Assembly (NCBI GenBank): GCA_041750975.1
Contig: JBGSYN010000120.1
Location: 1-54,370 of the forward strand
Origin: JBGSYN01 sp041750975
GTDB lineage: Bacteria; Pseudomonadota; Alphaproteobacteria; Geminicoccales; Geminicoccaceae
Reading direction: 5' to 3'
DNA: 54,370 nucleotides
How positions within the stretch are numbered: the stretch's first letter is position 1; each line of letters starts with the position of its first letter. The position numbers and the translations under genes are program-made. Positions 15,484 to 24,758 of this stretch are shown one piece after another. The notes under the pieces are model-generated. The model did no database searches. It was not told the origin of the DNA and was given only the letters and a program-made list of their open reading frames with translations.

Positions 15484-16983
15484 TCAGTTGGTGATACCGA
15501 GCGAAGCCTTGTAGCTCTCCAGCTGCTCCTCGCGGCCGAAATCCTCGGTGATCTCTTCCCAGCCTTCCTCGATATTAGCGAGTGCCTGGTCGACATCGAC
15601 CTCGCCGGCGAGATAGCGGGCGAGTTCGCGGTCGAGCACCAGCGCCTCATAGTTCTGGGTTCCAGGGATGCGCAGATCCGAAGCCATGTTCGGGCTGTTG
15701 AGGCTGTCGCCTATTGCGCCCAGATAGCTTTCAGCGAATTCGGGGCTGAAGCCTGCCTCGACCCAGGTATCGGTGTTCTCGAACTGGGAGATCCGATAGG
15801 GATTGTAGCCGGTCCAGCCGATGGTGACGTCGACGTTCGATTGCGCAGGCTCGTTCATATAGGAGAGGAAGTCGTACGCCGCTTCGATGACTTCGGGGTC
15901 CGAATTGGCATTGATCGCACCCGACCAGCCACCGAACGCGGCGAACGGCGCGTGGTTTATGCCGTCGATGGCGTTCGGACAGATCTCGGCGGTGCAGTCG
16001 ACGAGTTCACCGCTCTCGCGGTCGAGAACCTGGGTCGAACCCGGCAAAATCGAGGCGCCGACCAGATCCTTGACGATCGAATTTTCCTCATCGATCGAGA
16101 GGGGGCCGATGTCGCCCCAATCCAGCATTAGTGCGCAGCGACCGCTGAGCATCAAAGCGCGCGTGTCGCCAATGTCGTGATTGAGCTCATTCGGCGGTCC
16201 GAACTCGCCCGAATTCTTGTAGAATTCGAAGGCCGCTTTCCAGGCCTCATTATTGACCAAGGGTGTCATGTCTTCGGTATCGAAGAAGAAGCCCTGGCCG
16301 GTACCCTGGGTCTGTGAATAGGGCGCGGCGACCGACATCACGGCATAGAAGCTCTGAGCATTGCGCTTCTTGAAGATGCAGGAGCCGTAATCGGCCTCGC
16401 CATCGCCATTCATGTCCTTGCCATTGGCGGCTTCGGCGACCTCGAGATATTCCTCCCAGGTCTGCGGCGGCTCTAGGCCCAACTCCTCCAGCACATCGGT
16501 GCGATAATAAAGCATCTGAAAGTCGCCATCGATGGTCAAGAGATAGGTGTCGCCATCGATTTTCTGGTTGAACTCGCGGAAATAGGGCGCGATGTCGTCG
16601 AGCGCGATTTCCGGGTCATTGTCGACGAATTCCTGCAGGTTCGCCAACAATCCGCCTTGCTGCAGCTCGATGGCCCAACCCGAAGCAAAAACGCCGACAT
16701 CGATGGAGTTGGTGCCGGTCGCCCAGTCGGTTAGCAATTTCTGGAAGACATCGGCGAAGGGTACCGTCGTCACATTGACCACGGCCCCCGTCATTTCGGT
16801 GAATTCCTTGCCGCGCTCCTCAAGGCGGCCGGCAATCACCGGACCGGGGCGCGTCAGGAGATTGATCTCGACACCCTCATATTCTTGCTGCGCATAAGCG
16901 GGTACGATCCCATTTGACGCGGCCATGCCGAGGATCGCGGTCGTCGCGACCGCAGTGGCCATGTTAAGGCACTTAAACTTCAT
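15484..16983 (-). CDS. ABC transporter sugar-binding protein, family 1
   Basis: 499-residue periplasmic binding protein. The signal peptide covers about residues 1-32 (hydrophobic core, cleavage near AYA-QQ). The mature protein has the family 1 fold: INLLTRPGPV start, FADVFQKLLTDWATGTNSIDV, and DFQMLYYRTDVLEELGL in the hinge-binding region. At about 500 residues it is larger than average. ATG 16983 is preferred over the start five codons upstream because GGAGG lies 9 nt before it. First gene of the binding protein, permease, permease, ATPase operon on the minus strand. Ligand unknown. Confidence 0.94.
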   Translation of the reverse strand: MKFKCLNMATAVATTAILGMAASNGIVPAYAQQEYEGVEINLLTRPGPVIAGRLEERGKEFTEMTGAVVNVTTVPFADVFQKLLTDWATGTNSIDVGVFASGWAIELQQGGLLANLQEFVDNDPEIALDDIAPYFREFNQKIDGDTYLLTIDGDFQMLYYRTDVLEELGLEPPQTWEEYLEVAEAANGKDMNGDGEADYGSCIFKKRNAQSFYAVMSVAAPYSQTQGTGQGFFFDTEDMTPLVNNEAWKAAFEFYKNSGEFGPPNELNHDIGDTRALMLSGRCALMLDWGDIGPLSIDEENSIVKDLVGASILPGSTQVLDRESGELVDCTAEICPNAIDGINHAPFAAFGGWSGAINANSDPEVIEAAYDFLSYMNEPAQSNVDVTIGWTGYNPYRISQFENTDTWVEAGFSPEFAESYLGAIGDSLNSPNMASDLRIPGTQNYEALVLDRELARYLAGEVDVDQALANIEEGWEEITEDFGREEQLESYKASLGITN

Positions 16984-17063
16984 CAAACCTGCCTCCATTG
17001 ATGTGCTTGTTTATGCCATGAAGGGATAGCCGCTTTTTTTAGATCCCGTCGAGTGGAAATCCC

Positions 17064-17972
17064 GTGAGCTGCACACTAGAAGACAAGATAACCGTGCTGA
17101 CAGGAAAAAGCGGAACGATGGTCCATTCTCTACTCGAAACAGTGTCGAAGGGGCGCCGAAGTGCCGATGGGCTACCCTATATGGTCCTCGAAGATGCGTT
17201 GCCGGCCGATTACTATGCGCAACTCGAGGCCAGTTGGCCGGCAACCGAGACCATCGCGGGCGCGAACGATCTCAAGAACAACAGGCCCTATCGGATTGGC
17301 AGCACCGATGCGATCGGAGATACGCGAATTGCACCGATCTGGCGGGAGTTCGTGGCCTACCACAGCGGCAGTCAGTTCCTTCGCGACGTGCATGATCTTT
17401 GGCGGAGCGACATCGAGCGACTGCATCGCTTCTGGCCGCAAAATTTCGGCAAGGGGCTCGAGAGCTTCGGGGTCGGCACGCGATCTCCGGGCAAACATAG
17501 CAATGGCAGCAACACTGACCACGATATCGTCATGGACTGCCAGTTCGTCATCAATAGCCCGGTGACCGAAGTCTCGACGGTGCGCGGCCCGCATCTCGAC
17601 GGACCGCACAAGCTCTTTGCCGGACTTTTTTATCTGCGCCATCCGGATGATGATTCGAGCGGCGGAGATCTCGAATTCTATCGTTTGAAGGGCTCACGCT
17701 GGCCGAAGCCCAAGCCGTCCCGGATCGATCCGGATCAGGTCGAACTGATTGAGCGAATCCCCTACCGTGCCAATACGCTGGTGATGTTCCTCAATTCGCC
17801 GATCAGCGTGCATGGTGTGACGGCACGATCCACGACAGCGCATGTGCGACGCTACATGAATCTGCTGGGCGAATGCTACCGTGGACGGCATTCTGACTTT
17901 TTCATCACGCCCGCTCCCGAGTTGCCCTATTGGGCAAGAACCCTTCGGGCAAGGGTCAACCGCTACGTTTAG
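17064..17972 (+). CDS. Fe(II)/2-oxoglutarate-dependent oxygenase-like protein
   Basis: 302-residue cytoplasmic protein with the double-stranded beta-helix motif of Fe/2OG oxygenases: HLD (GPHLDGPHK, about residues 176-178) supplies two metal ligands, and the SVHGVTARST stretch plus RRYMN supply the distal His and the Arg that binds 2-oxoglutarate. The middle, LFYLRHPDDDSSGGDLEFY, is typical of prolyl-hydroxylase-like members. Likely GTG start at 17064; an ATG at 17118 is an alternative. Divergent from the sugar ABC operon and tail-to-tail with the M81 gene by a 4-nt stop overlap. Substrate unknown. Confidence 0.8.
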   Translation: MSCTLEDKITVLTGKSGTMVHSLLETVSKGRRSADGLPYMVLEDALPADYYAQLEASWPATETIAGANDLKNNRPYRIGSTDAIGDTRIAPIWREFVAYHSGSQFLRDVHDLWRSDIERLHRFWPQNFGKGLESFGVGTRSPGKHSNGSNTDHDIVMDCQFVINSPVTEVSTVRGPHLDGPHKLFAGLFYLRHPDDDSSGGDLEFYRLKGSRWPKPKPSRIDPDQVELIERIPYRANTLVMFLNSPISVHGVTARSTTAHVRRYMNLLGECYRGRHSDFFITPAPELPYWARTLRARVNRYV

Positions 17973-19468
17973 CGATCAGTGTCGGCAGCAGCAGCCTTGC
18001 GGGTCAGAGGGAAGACGGGTTTCTGGAGCCGCGTGAAGGGCAGGGTTTCAATGCGGTTGGTGCAGGGTCCAGGGGTGTCGACTTCGACACTGAGACCGGC
18101 GATCGGGTCGTAGGCGCGTTTGTGCCCGACGGCTGCCTTGACGCCGAGAATGGCGCATTCGGTGGGCTCGATGCCCTGGCTTCGCAGCTGGCCGAGATCG
18201 AAAGGCGGCGTCTTGCGGGTTGTCAGAAGTATCGTGATCCCTTGATACCGCACGACACAAGAAGTCCCCATGTCGATATGAACGCCCATCATCGAGGCCA
18301 AATGGCTTTGCCGGTCCTCGAGTTCGAATCGGCCGTCGCTGCGGTGCACAAGCTTGACGGCAAGCGAGACAGGCCCATCATCGAAGGGGTTGCCCTTGCC
18401 GCCGATGGCTAGCCGTTTCGATTGGCCGATCGCCACGTTTGTGAGGGTGGCGACAGCCTCCGCATCGTTGATCACGAGCGCCGCGCGGTCGGCGTTCTTG
18501 TCGATGAGTGCACGCAGCAGGCCGGTCGCGTCGCCAGCGGCGCCGGCGCCGACATTGTCGGAGGCCTCGATCAGAACTAACGGCTTGCCGCCGGCCTCGG
18601 GAAGTCGCTCAAGCGCGCCCGATACCGGAACGCCCGTCACCAGACCTTCCTCGCGCACGGTCCAGGCGGCCTCGGCGATCGAGCGGGTGACATCCCGGAT
18701 CGTTGCTGGATCGGTGCCGGCCGCCGAGACGCTGACACCGACTTCGGCAGCGTCGGCATAGGCGAACCCACCCACGATATTGACGACATAGAGATCCGGA
18801 TGTTGTCTCTCGGCCTCGCGAGCGAGGCGGCAAAGCTCCGCCATCGGGCGATTCCCGGTGCCCGTGCCGGAAGGCGGCCAGATAATTCCAGGGGCGGCGA
18901 CACTCATCCTTGGCCGTTTGCCGGACTTGAGGCATCTGTCGAGCAAAGCGGCAGCGCGCATCGCGCTCTCCCGCGAATCGATATGCGGGTTTTCGCGGTA
19001 GCCGACGAGGCAGTCGGCATGGCGGGCCATCGCCTCGGTGAAGGTGGCGTGAAGGTCGAAAACGCCAAAGATCGGGATGTCCTTGGCCTTGTCGATGGCG
19101 CGAAGTCGCTTGAGGAATTCGCCTTCGACATCGTCGAGCCGGGTCGTGACCATCGCTCCGTGCAGAACGAGGTAGACGGCGTCCAATGCCTGCGCAGCGT
19201 TCAGTGCCACCGCCACGTCGGACCAGAACGCCTCGAAGACGTGGTGCTCAACCGTTGCTGAGGGCGATGCGCGATAGTCGGCGGCGCATGTAAGTCTCCA
19301 GCCGAAGCTTTCGGCGGCCTCGAGAACGCCATCGAGCGGCGAGCCATCGCCTATGCAGGCGAGCATCTTGTCACCATGGCGGACCGTGAATGCATCGAGC
19401 GGCGTCGTGGTGCCCAAAAAGCAATGCGTCTCGTGAAAAAGGCCCGCGACGAGGATGTGAGCGGCCAT
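17969..19468 (-). CDS. M81-family metallopeptidase (MlrC-like)
   Basis: 499 residues, the usual length of the M81 family, whose founding member MlrC degrades linearised microcystin; most relatives have unknown substrates. The N-terminal DUF1485-type domain shows GLFHETHCF, VYLVLHGAMVTT, GVFDLHATFTEAM (about residues 137-149) and YRENPHIDSRESA (about 157-169), which hold the candidate zinc ligands. A C-terminal MlrC domain follows from about residue 290 (LIEASDNVGAGAAGD). No signal peptide. Its stop overlaps the oxygenase gene stop by 4 nt. M81 genes are often near ABC importers, as here, which suggests processing of an imported peptide-like compound. Confidence 0.9.
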   Translation of the reverse strand: MAAHILVAGLFHETHCFLGTTTPLDAFTVRHGDKMLACIGDGSPLDGVLEAAESFGWRLTCAADYRASPSATVEHHVFEAFWSDVAVALNAAQALDAVYLVLHGAMVTTRLDDVEGEFLKRLRAIDKAKDIPIFGVFDLHATFTEAMARHADCLVGYRENPHIDSRESAMRAAALLDRCLKSGKRPRMSVAAPGIIWPPSGTGTGNRPMAELCRLAREAERQHPDLYVVNIVGGFAYADAAEVGVSVSAAGTDPATIRDVTRSIAEAAWTVREEGLVTGVPVSGALERLPEAGGKPLVLIEASDNVGAGAAGDATGLLRALIDKNADRAALVINDAEAVATLTNVAIGQSKRLAIGGKGNPFDDGPVSLAVKLVHRSDGRFELEDRQSHLASMMGVHIDMGTSCVVRYQGITILLTTRKTPPFDLGQLRSQGIEPTECAILGVKAAVGHKRAYDPIAGLSVEVDTPGPCTNRIETLPFTRLQKPVFPLTRKAAAADTDR

Positions 19469-19575
19469 GATAGTCCGATCCCTGTTGGCGCTGCCGGCAG
19501 TTGAAAGCCGGAACTTCGAAGCGACGTAAATGGTTGACGCTCAGTGAATCCTTTTGGCCTCGGATGGGGAGAACC

Positions 19576-20157
19576 ATGGAAACACCGCCGCAGATAACAT
19601 TCAAGAATCTCTCGACCTCCGATGCGCTTGAGCAGCATATCCGCAAACGTATCGACCGGCTCGAGCGCCGCCATCGTGGCCTTATCGGTTGCCGGGTCGT
19701 AATCGAGGAGCCCCACAAATCCGGGGCGCATCATAACGATCCCTTGAGCCTTGCGGTCGAGGTCGATGTCCCCGGCAGCAGATTAGTTGCCAAGGGCGGT
19801 GTCGAGGCACGGGATTCCGAGGATTTCGCGACTGCCGTCAACCGAGTGTTCGAGGTGATGGAACGGCAAATCGAGGACCATACCAGAAAGCAGCGGGATG
19901 TCAGCCGCACCGCCGAGAACGTCAAAGAAACGGGGCGCATTACGCGAGTCTTTCCCGATCAGCGTTATGGTTTTGTTGAGATCGCCGGCGGACCCGAACT
20001 CTACTTTACCGAAAATACGGTCGACGGCATTGCCTACAACGATTTGGCGCCCGGCACTATGGTCGTCGTCGTTCGCGCCGACATGGATGGGCCGATGGGC
20101 CCGCAGGCAAGTCTTGTCCAGGCTATAGGTCCGCAGAACCGCATGCCACGCGGCTGA
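19576..20157 (+). CDS. HPF/RaiA-type ribosome-associated domain fused to a cold-shock-like domain
   Basis: 193-residue protein. Residues about 1-105 match the hibernation-promoting factor/RaiA domain (ITFKNLSTSDALEQHIRKRI, then GCRVVIEEP and LAVEVDVPG), which binds the 30S decoding region. After a short linker, residues about 120-180 match a cold-shock domain (GRITRVFPDQRYGFVEI, then LYFTENTV with the aromatic RNA-binding surface). ATG 19576 follows GGGGAGA; the longer frame upstream lacks a ribosome site. A role in protecting ribosomes or binding RNA under stress is inferred from the domains. The same fusion is known in other proteobacteria. Confidence 0.87.
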   Translation: METPPQITFKNLSTSDALEQHIRKRIDRLERRHRGLIGCRVVIEEPHKSGAHHNDPLSLAVEVDVPGSRLVAKGGVEARDSEDFATAVNRVFEVMERQIEDHTRKQRDVSRTAENVKETGRITRVFPDQRYGFVEIAGGPELYFTENTVDGIAYNDLAPGTMVVVVRADMDGPMGPQASLVQAIGPQNRMPRG

Positions 20158-20175
20158 TTCCCCTGGGGCGGCGCC

Positions 20176-21093
20176 TCAGTTCCACCAGTTCCTGGCTTCG
20201 TCGCCTTTGGGCTGACGAACGACCGTCTGGCCTTCCTCGAGCGGCTCGATATCGAGCAGAAAACGCTGTGACGGCGGCATGCGGCTATAGAGTTCCTCGG
20301 TCAGGTAGTCGCGCAGCGTCAACTGCTGCGGTAGATCGCGGCGCGTATAGGTGAGATGCAGGACACGTCGTTTGCTGCCGTCCTGGTTGCGCGTGCCAGA
20401 ATGCCATAGGGCCGAATTGATGATGACCACGGAGCCAGCAGGGGCGGTAACGCGCACTTCCTTGGGATGCTCGACCTCAAGGTTTTCCGGGATCAGTTCC
20501 TCTTCCTCTGCGGAATAGGGAGTTGGCTGCCAATCGGCGCGGTTGACCGTCGGAACGTTGATCGGGGGCCAGAGATGCGAGCCCGGTATGACCCGGGTCG
20601 GGCCGTTTTCCAGCGTCATGTCGTCGAACAGGATCAGTGCGTTGCTTACCCACCAGTCATCCGCGAATTTCTTGGGCACATCGGCGTGAAGTTCCTGGTG
20701 ACCCTGGCCCTGCAGCGGATTGCGGAGATTGGCGCCGTGAAACTTGAACTCTCCCAGGAGGTAATGTGAAGCGGCGAGAAAAGGCGCGCACAACAGGCAG
20801 TCGTCATAGGCGTCGGTCTTGTTGAAGATGTTGGAGACGCGTGGCGCTCCGGGCTCGATATGGACTTCGTGGCCGCCTCGATCGCCTTCGGCTGCATGCA
20901 GCGCATCGAACGTTTTCGCCCAGCGGCGGCATTGGTCGGGCAGATAATAGCGCTCGACCACGAAGAAGCCGTTCTCGTCGAGTGATCGCCGCTGCTCTTC
21001 CGTGAACTCCGAGCCGGTTACTCCCAACTCACGAAGTGCCTGCTTTGTATACATCGGGCCATCCCTGTTCGTCGTACCCAGCCAATTGCCCAT
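20176..21093 (-). CDS. Phytanoyl-CoA dioxygenase (PhyH) family protein
   Basis: 305-residue Fe/2OG oxygenase of the PhyH class. The iron triad is visible: HAD in QELHADVPKK (about residues 133-135) and the distal His in SALWHSGTRN (about 233), followed by RRVLHLTYTRR containing the Arg for 2-oxoglutarate. The ENGPTRVIPGSHLWP block is a family hallmark. The N-terminus (TGSEFTEEQRRSLDENGFFV) is also typical. Head-to-head with another PhyH gene at 21170, with about 76 bp between them. Substrate unknown; phytanoyl-CoA is unlikely to be the natural one in bacteria. Confidence 0.9.
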   Translation of the reverse strand: MGNWLGTTNRDGPMYTKQALRELGVTGSEFTEEQRRSLDENGFFVVERYYLPDQCRRWAKTFDALHAAEGDRGGHEVHIEPGAPRVSNIFNKTDAYDDCLLCAPFLAASHYLLGEFKFHGANLRNPLQGQGHQELHADVPKKFADDWWVSNALILFDDMTLENGPTRVIPGSHLWPPINVPTVNRADWQPTPYSAEEEELIPENLEVEHPKEVRVTAPAGSVVIINSALWHSGTRNQDGSKRRVLHLTYTRRDLPQQLTLRDYLTEELYSRMPPSQRFLLDIEPLEEGQTVVRQPKGDEARNWWN

Positions 21094-21169
21094 AGCGCCT
21101 CTTGGTTCGGGCGCCGATGCGCGTTATCCTTAACATAACAGTTTGAAAGATGTTGCAAAAGGGAAAGCA

Positions 21170-21964
21170 ATGGGAAGCTATCAGGATGAAGGTTATCGGT
21201 TTCCCATCCGCGTCATGAGGGCGGAACAGGCGGTGTCATATCGGCGCAAGCTCGAAACCTTCGAGCGCGCCGTCGGAAAAACCCTCAAGGGCAGTCGGGA
21301 ATTTAAGCCCCATCTCCTTTTCACCTGGGCCTACGAGTTGGTGGCGAACCCGGCCATTCTCGATGCCGTCGAAGAGGCTATCGGCCCGAATATTCTTTGT
21401 TGGGGCGCGAATTTCTTCACCAAGGAGGCGCATGATCCAAGCTACATTTCCTGGCACCAGGACCTGACCTATTGGGGGCTCGATCCGGCTGACATCGTCA
21501 CCGCCTGGGTCGCTCTGTCACCGGCGACGACGGCAAGTGGCTGCATGAAGTTCGTCGCCGGCAGTCATAGAATGGAGATCCAGCCGCACAAGGACACGTT
21601 CGCCGCGGACAATTTGCTCTCCCGCGGTCAGGAAGTCGAAGTCGAGGTCGACGAGGCCACGGCCGTCCATGTCGAGCTACAGCCCGGCGAGATGTCGTTG
21701 CACCACGTCAAGCTGATCCATGGTTCGGAGCCGAACCGCTCGGCCGACCGGCGCATCGGCTTCGCTATCCGCTATATCCCGACCCATGTGCGTCAGGTCG
21801 GAATGCAGCGCGATGCGGCCCTTTTGGTTCGAGGCCACGACGCCTTCGGCAATTTCCAACGCGAGACGCCTCCCAGGCGCGATCTCGATGCGTCCGAGGC
21901 GCTGGCCCTGGATGAAGGCCAGGAACAGGGCGCCCGCATGTTGCTCGAGCGCAAAGCGGCCTAA
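21170..21964 (+). CDS. Phytanoyl-CoA dioxygenase (PhyH) family protein
   Basis: 264-residue Fe/2OG oxygenase. WHQDLTYWGLD (about residues 96-106) gives the His and Asp ligands, and LHHVKLIHGSEPN with RIGFAIRYIP gives the distal His and the cosubstrate Arg. CMKFVAGSH is the family block. ATG 21170 follows AAAAGGGA; an upstream TTG (21143) has no ribosome site. Similar proteins act in small-molecule hydroxylation, for example of ectoine-like or alkaloid-like compounds, but nothing here identifies the substrate. Its stop overlaps the PPK2 gene stop by 4 nt (CTAA). Confidence 0.9.
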   Translation: MGSYQDEGYRFPIRVMRAEQAVSYRRKLETFERAVGKTLKGSREFKPHLLFTWAYELVANPAILDAVEEAIGPNILCWGANFFTKEAHDPSYISWHQDLTYWGLDPADIVTAWVALSPATTASGCMKFVAGSHRMEIQPHKDTFAADNLLSRGQEVEVEVDEATAVHVELQPGEMSLHHVKLIHGSEPNRSADRRIGFAIRYIPTHVRQVGMQRDAALLVRGHDAFGNFQRETPPRRDLDASEALALDEGQEQGARMLLERKAA

Positions 21965-22881
21965 TAGATTTGCGGGACGTAGAGTGCGGAGGGCAGCTCC
22001 AGCCGTTCATAGTTGGGGTTGTGAATGCGATCGGGGAGGACAACCGTTTCGTGATGGACCTCGTCCGGTGGGACCTGCTGGAGCAGGTGGCTGATACAGT
22101 TGAGGCGTGCCTGTTTTTTGTCGTTGCCCGGGACGATCCACCAGCGAGCCTCGGGGATATTGGTGCGCTCGAACATCTCCTCCTTGGCCTTGGTGTACTG
22201 CTCCCATCGGCGTCGTGACTCCAGGTCCATAGGACTAAGCTTCCACTGCTTGATGGGATCATGAATCCGCATCAGGAACCGCAGATGCTGCTCCTGGTCC
22301 GCAATCGAGAACCAATATTTGATCAGCGTGATGCCCGAGCGGATCAGCATCCGCTCGAATTCCGGGACGTCCTGGAAAAATTGTTCGACTTGGTCTTCGG
22401 AGGCGAAACCCATGACGCGCTCGACCCCTGCACGATTGTACCAGCTCCGGTCGAACAGGACGATTTCACCGCCGGCCGGCAGATGCGGCACATAGCGCTG
22501 GAAATACCACTGGGTTTTCTCGCGGTCGCTGGGTGCCGGCAGCGCGACCACCCGGCAGACACGAGGATTGAGCCGCTGGGTAATCCGCTTGATCGTCCCG
22601 CCCTTGCCGGCGGAGTCGCGTCCTTCGAACAGGACGACAATTTTGAGGTTCTGGTCGGCGACCCAATCCTGCAGTTTCACCAGCTCCGCCTGCAGCCGCA
22701 GAAGCTCCTTGAAGTAGACGCGGCGATCGACACTCGATTGGTGCTTTAGTCCTGTAATATCTCGAAGTTCCTGGGCGATGCGCTGGTCATCGATTTCCAT
22801 TTCGAGCTCTTCATCGAAGCTGTCTTGGAGCTCTGCATCGACCCAGGACTTTTGATCATTTTCTGCGTTCTTGCCGGTCAT
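21961..22881 (-). CDS. ppk2: Polyphosphate kinase 2 family protein
   Basis: 306 residues, single-domain PPK2, which moves phosphate between polyphosphate and nucleotides. Walker A GRDSAGKGG is at about residues 87-95, the lid region with RVVALPAPSDREKTQW follows, and Walker B DRSWYNRAGVERVMGF begins near 142. The C-terminal YTKAKEEMFERTNIPEARWW stretch is standard. The N-terminal acidic segment (residues about 10-35) is common in class I members that favour making NTP from polyphosphate. Convergent with the PhyH gene. The family is certain; nucleotide preference cannot be read from the sequence. Confidence 0.95.
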   Translation of the reverse strand: MTGKNAENDQKSWVDAELQDSFDEELEMEIDDQRIAQELRDITGLKHQSSVDRRVYFKELLRLQAELVKLQDWVADQNLKIVVLFEGRDSAGKGGTIKRITQRLNPRVCRVVALPAPSDREKTQWYFQRYVPHLPAGGEIVLFDRSWYNRAGVERVMGFASEDQVEQFFQDVPEFERMLIRSGITLIKYWFSIADQEQHLRFLMRIHDPIKQWKLSPMDLESRRRWEQYTKAKEEMFERTNIPEARWWIVPGNDKKQARLNCISHLLQQVPPDEVHHETVVLPDRIHNPNYERLELPSALYVPQIY

Positions 22882-22975
22882 TTGCGTTCCATTCCCTACT
22901 AGATTTTTTCATTGACATCGGTCTTGAGGTTTACGTGCGATTGCGATCGAAGCTGCGCCAGGTGGGCCGAATAAC

Positions 22976-23812
22976 TCACTTGGTATTGAAGGCCTTTTCG
23001 TAAGCTTGAAGTGCCGTGCCGCCGAGCGGCGTGGCGAGCCCCACCTCATCGGCGAGCTTTGCCGCCGAGCGCAGGTCCTTGATGAAGATCTCGGCGGTCT
23101 CGGCGAGGCTGAAGTCGCGGTCGAAAAGCTGCTGGGCGCGAAGCGTGAACATCGCCGAACCGGCGACTCCGTCCTTGAGGACATCGAACAGCTTGTCGGT
23201 GTCGATGCCGGTGCGTCGGCAAAGCTCGACGGCTTCGGCGGCGACGGCAAGATGGACACCGCAGAGGAGTTGGTTGGCCATCTTGGCCGTGGTGCCGGCG
23301 CCGGGCTTGTCGCCGAAGCGATGGATGGTTCGGCACATGCAAGCGAGGACGGTCTCGCCCTGCCGATAGGCTTCGGCCGAGCCCGAGGAGAGTGCTGTGA
23401 GGGAACCCGCCTCCGCGCCGTGAACGCCGCCGGTGACAGGCGCATCGATGAAGTGGCGTCCGGTGGCCTCGATGCGGCGGCCCACATCGGCGGCATAGGC
23501 GGGATCGGTGGTCGAGCAACCGAGGATGACCGCATCCTCGTCGAGCGCCGTCAAGGCGTTCTTGGCGCCGAATAGCACGTCCTCGACCTGTGGCCGTGAC
23601 ATGACGATGACGACGAGGACCTGACACCCGCTGGCTGCTGCGGCCGGGTCGGGGGTAAACACGCCGCCTTCCGCCTCCAGCCGAGCGGCTGTTGCGGAGT
23701 TGATGTCGAAGCCTCGAACCTCGAAACCGGCCTTGAGAACGTTGCTTGCCATTCCCGCACCCATGGCGCCGAGACCGATGAATGCGACGCGAGGCTTAGC
23801 CGCTGAGTTCAT
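22976..23812 (-). CDS. NAD(P)-dependent beta-hydroxyacid dehydrogenase (3-hydroxyisobutyrate dehydrogenase family)
   Basis: 278-residue cytoplasmic oxidoreductase. The Rossmann GxGxMG motif (FIGLGAMGAGMASN) is at about residues 10-23, the substrate-binding DAPVTGGVHGAEAG near 124-137 and the catalytic Lys in GTTAKMANQL near 175. Members oxidise 3-hydroxy acids such as 3-hydroxyisobutyrate, tartronate, L-threonate or sulfolactaldehyde; the sequence alone does not choose between them. Its ATG overlaps the stop of the HD-domain gene as ATGA, so the two are an operon. Confidence 0.9.
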   Translation of the reverse strand: MNSAAKPRVAFIGLGAMGAGMASNVLKAGFEVRGFDINSATAARLEAEGGVFTPDPAAAASGCQVLVVIVMSRPQVEDVLFGAKNALTALDEDAVILGCSTTDPAYAADVGRRIEATGRHFIDAPVTGGVHGAEAGSLTALSSGSAEAYRQGETVLACMCRTIHRFGDKPGAGTTAKMANQLLCGVHLAVAAEAVELCRRTGIDTDKLFDVLKDGVAGSAMFTLRAQQLFDRDFSLAETAEIFIKDLRSAAKLADEVGLATPLGGTALQAYEKAFNTK

Positions 23813-24720
23813 TTCTTGTCTGCTCCCGATTGCTCAATGGGTTGGCTCGGCTCGATGGAGACCATCGGCATGGATTTTCGCTCTGGTCCTAGACGATGCC
23901 GCATTTTCTCTTCGATGAAGACGTGCGCATAGAGATTGGCGATCCACTGGCGGCCCTCGATGGTTCTCTCCAGATGCTTCAGCGCCGGGCCGATATAGGG
24001 CTCGACCTTACTCCAGAAGAAGCGTGGATAGGTATCCGCCAGATCGCCCGCATTGCGGCATTTGAGCTTGGTATCGAGCCCGGTTTCAAGGAACTCGTAA
24101 TAGAGTGCGGCTTGTTTGCGATGATAGTTCTGGTCGGCCAGTTGGCCGATGAGATCGGCGGCACGTACCAGACCGGCTTCCGTTTCCGTTTCGGCATGAT
24201 CGTCGCCTTCGGGAACGGGAAATCTCGTAAGTTCGATGGCCCGGCAAATACGTTCGACATCCAGATGCGGAATATCCGATAGCCGATGGCGCACGAAGAT
24301 CTTGCCGCGCTCGACATGCCAGGGTGCGAGAAATGCGTCGGTCGAGCCAAGCGGCGCCTTAATGGTGTTGGCTTCCTTGTCGACGATGTAATGACCGTCC
24401 CCATCGCCCGGGCAGATGCCGCGCAGATAGCCGATGTCGTGAAGCAGTGTCGCTGCGGTGAAGTGGACCCAATCGAGCGGCCGTACCCGCTCGATCATCA
24501 TTCGGCCCCGCAGGATCTCCTGGCCGACCTCGGTGACGCAGATGGTATGCATGTAATCGTGGTAGAGCGCGTCCGAACCCGAGATCCGCTCGATGGCAAG
24601 CCTGGCAATTGCGGCGATCGTCGGTCCGAAATCCGGGAAGGTGTGGGCGTAAATCCGGCAGTAATTGGCAGAGAGAACTTCGGCAAACTTGTCGATGGTA
24701 ATCGCGACGGGATTGAACAC
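23809..24720 (-). CDS. HD-domain metal-dependent phosphohydrolase-like protein
   Basis: 303 residues. A metal-binding HD domain is indicated by YHDYMHT (about residues 52-58), LLHDIGY (about 90-96) and AADLIGQLAD farther on, in the order H...HD...D of the superfamily. Such proteins hydrolyse phosphates of nucleotides or cyclic dinucleotides, but no output or sensor domain is present and the substrate is unknown. It is coupled by ATGA to the dehydrogenase gene. The last 25 residues look disordered. Confidence 0.82.
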   Translation of the reverse strand: MFNPVAITIDKFAEVLSANYCRIYAHTFPDFGPTIAAIARLAIERISGSDALYHDYMHTICVTEVGQEILRGRMMIERVRPLDWVHFTAATLLHDIGYLRGICPGDGDGHYIVDKEANTIKAPLGSTDAFLAPWHVERGKIFVRHRLSDIPHLDVERICRAIELTRFPVPEGDDHAETETEAGLVRAADLIGQLADQNYHRKQAALYYEFLETGLDTKLKCRNAGDLADTYPRFFWSKVEPYIGPALKHLERTIEGRQWIANLYAHVFIEEKMRHRLGPERKSMPMVSIEPSQPIEQSGADKK

Positions 24721-24758
24721 GGTTGCTCGGCCCTGACACTGAAATCGCTTCGGGAAGA

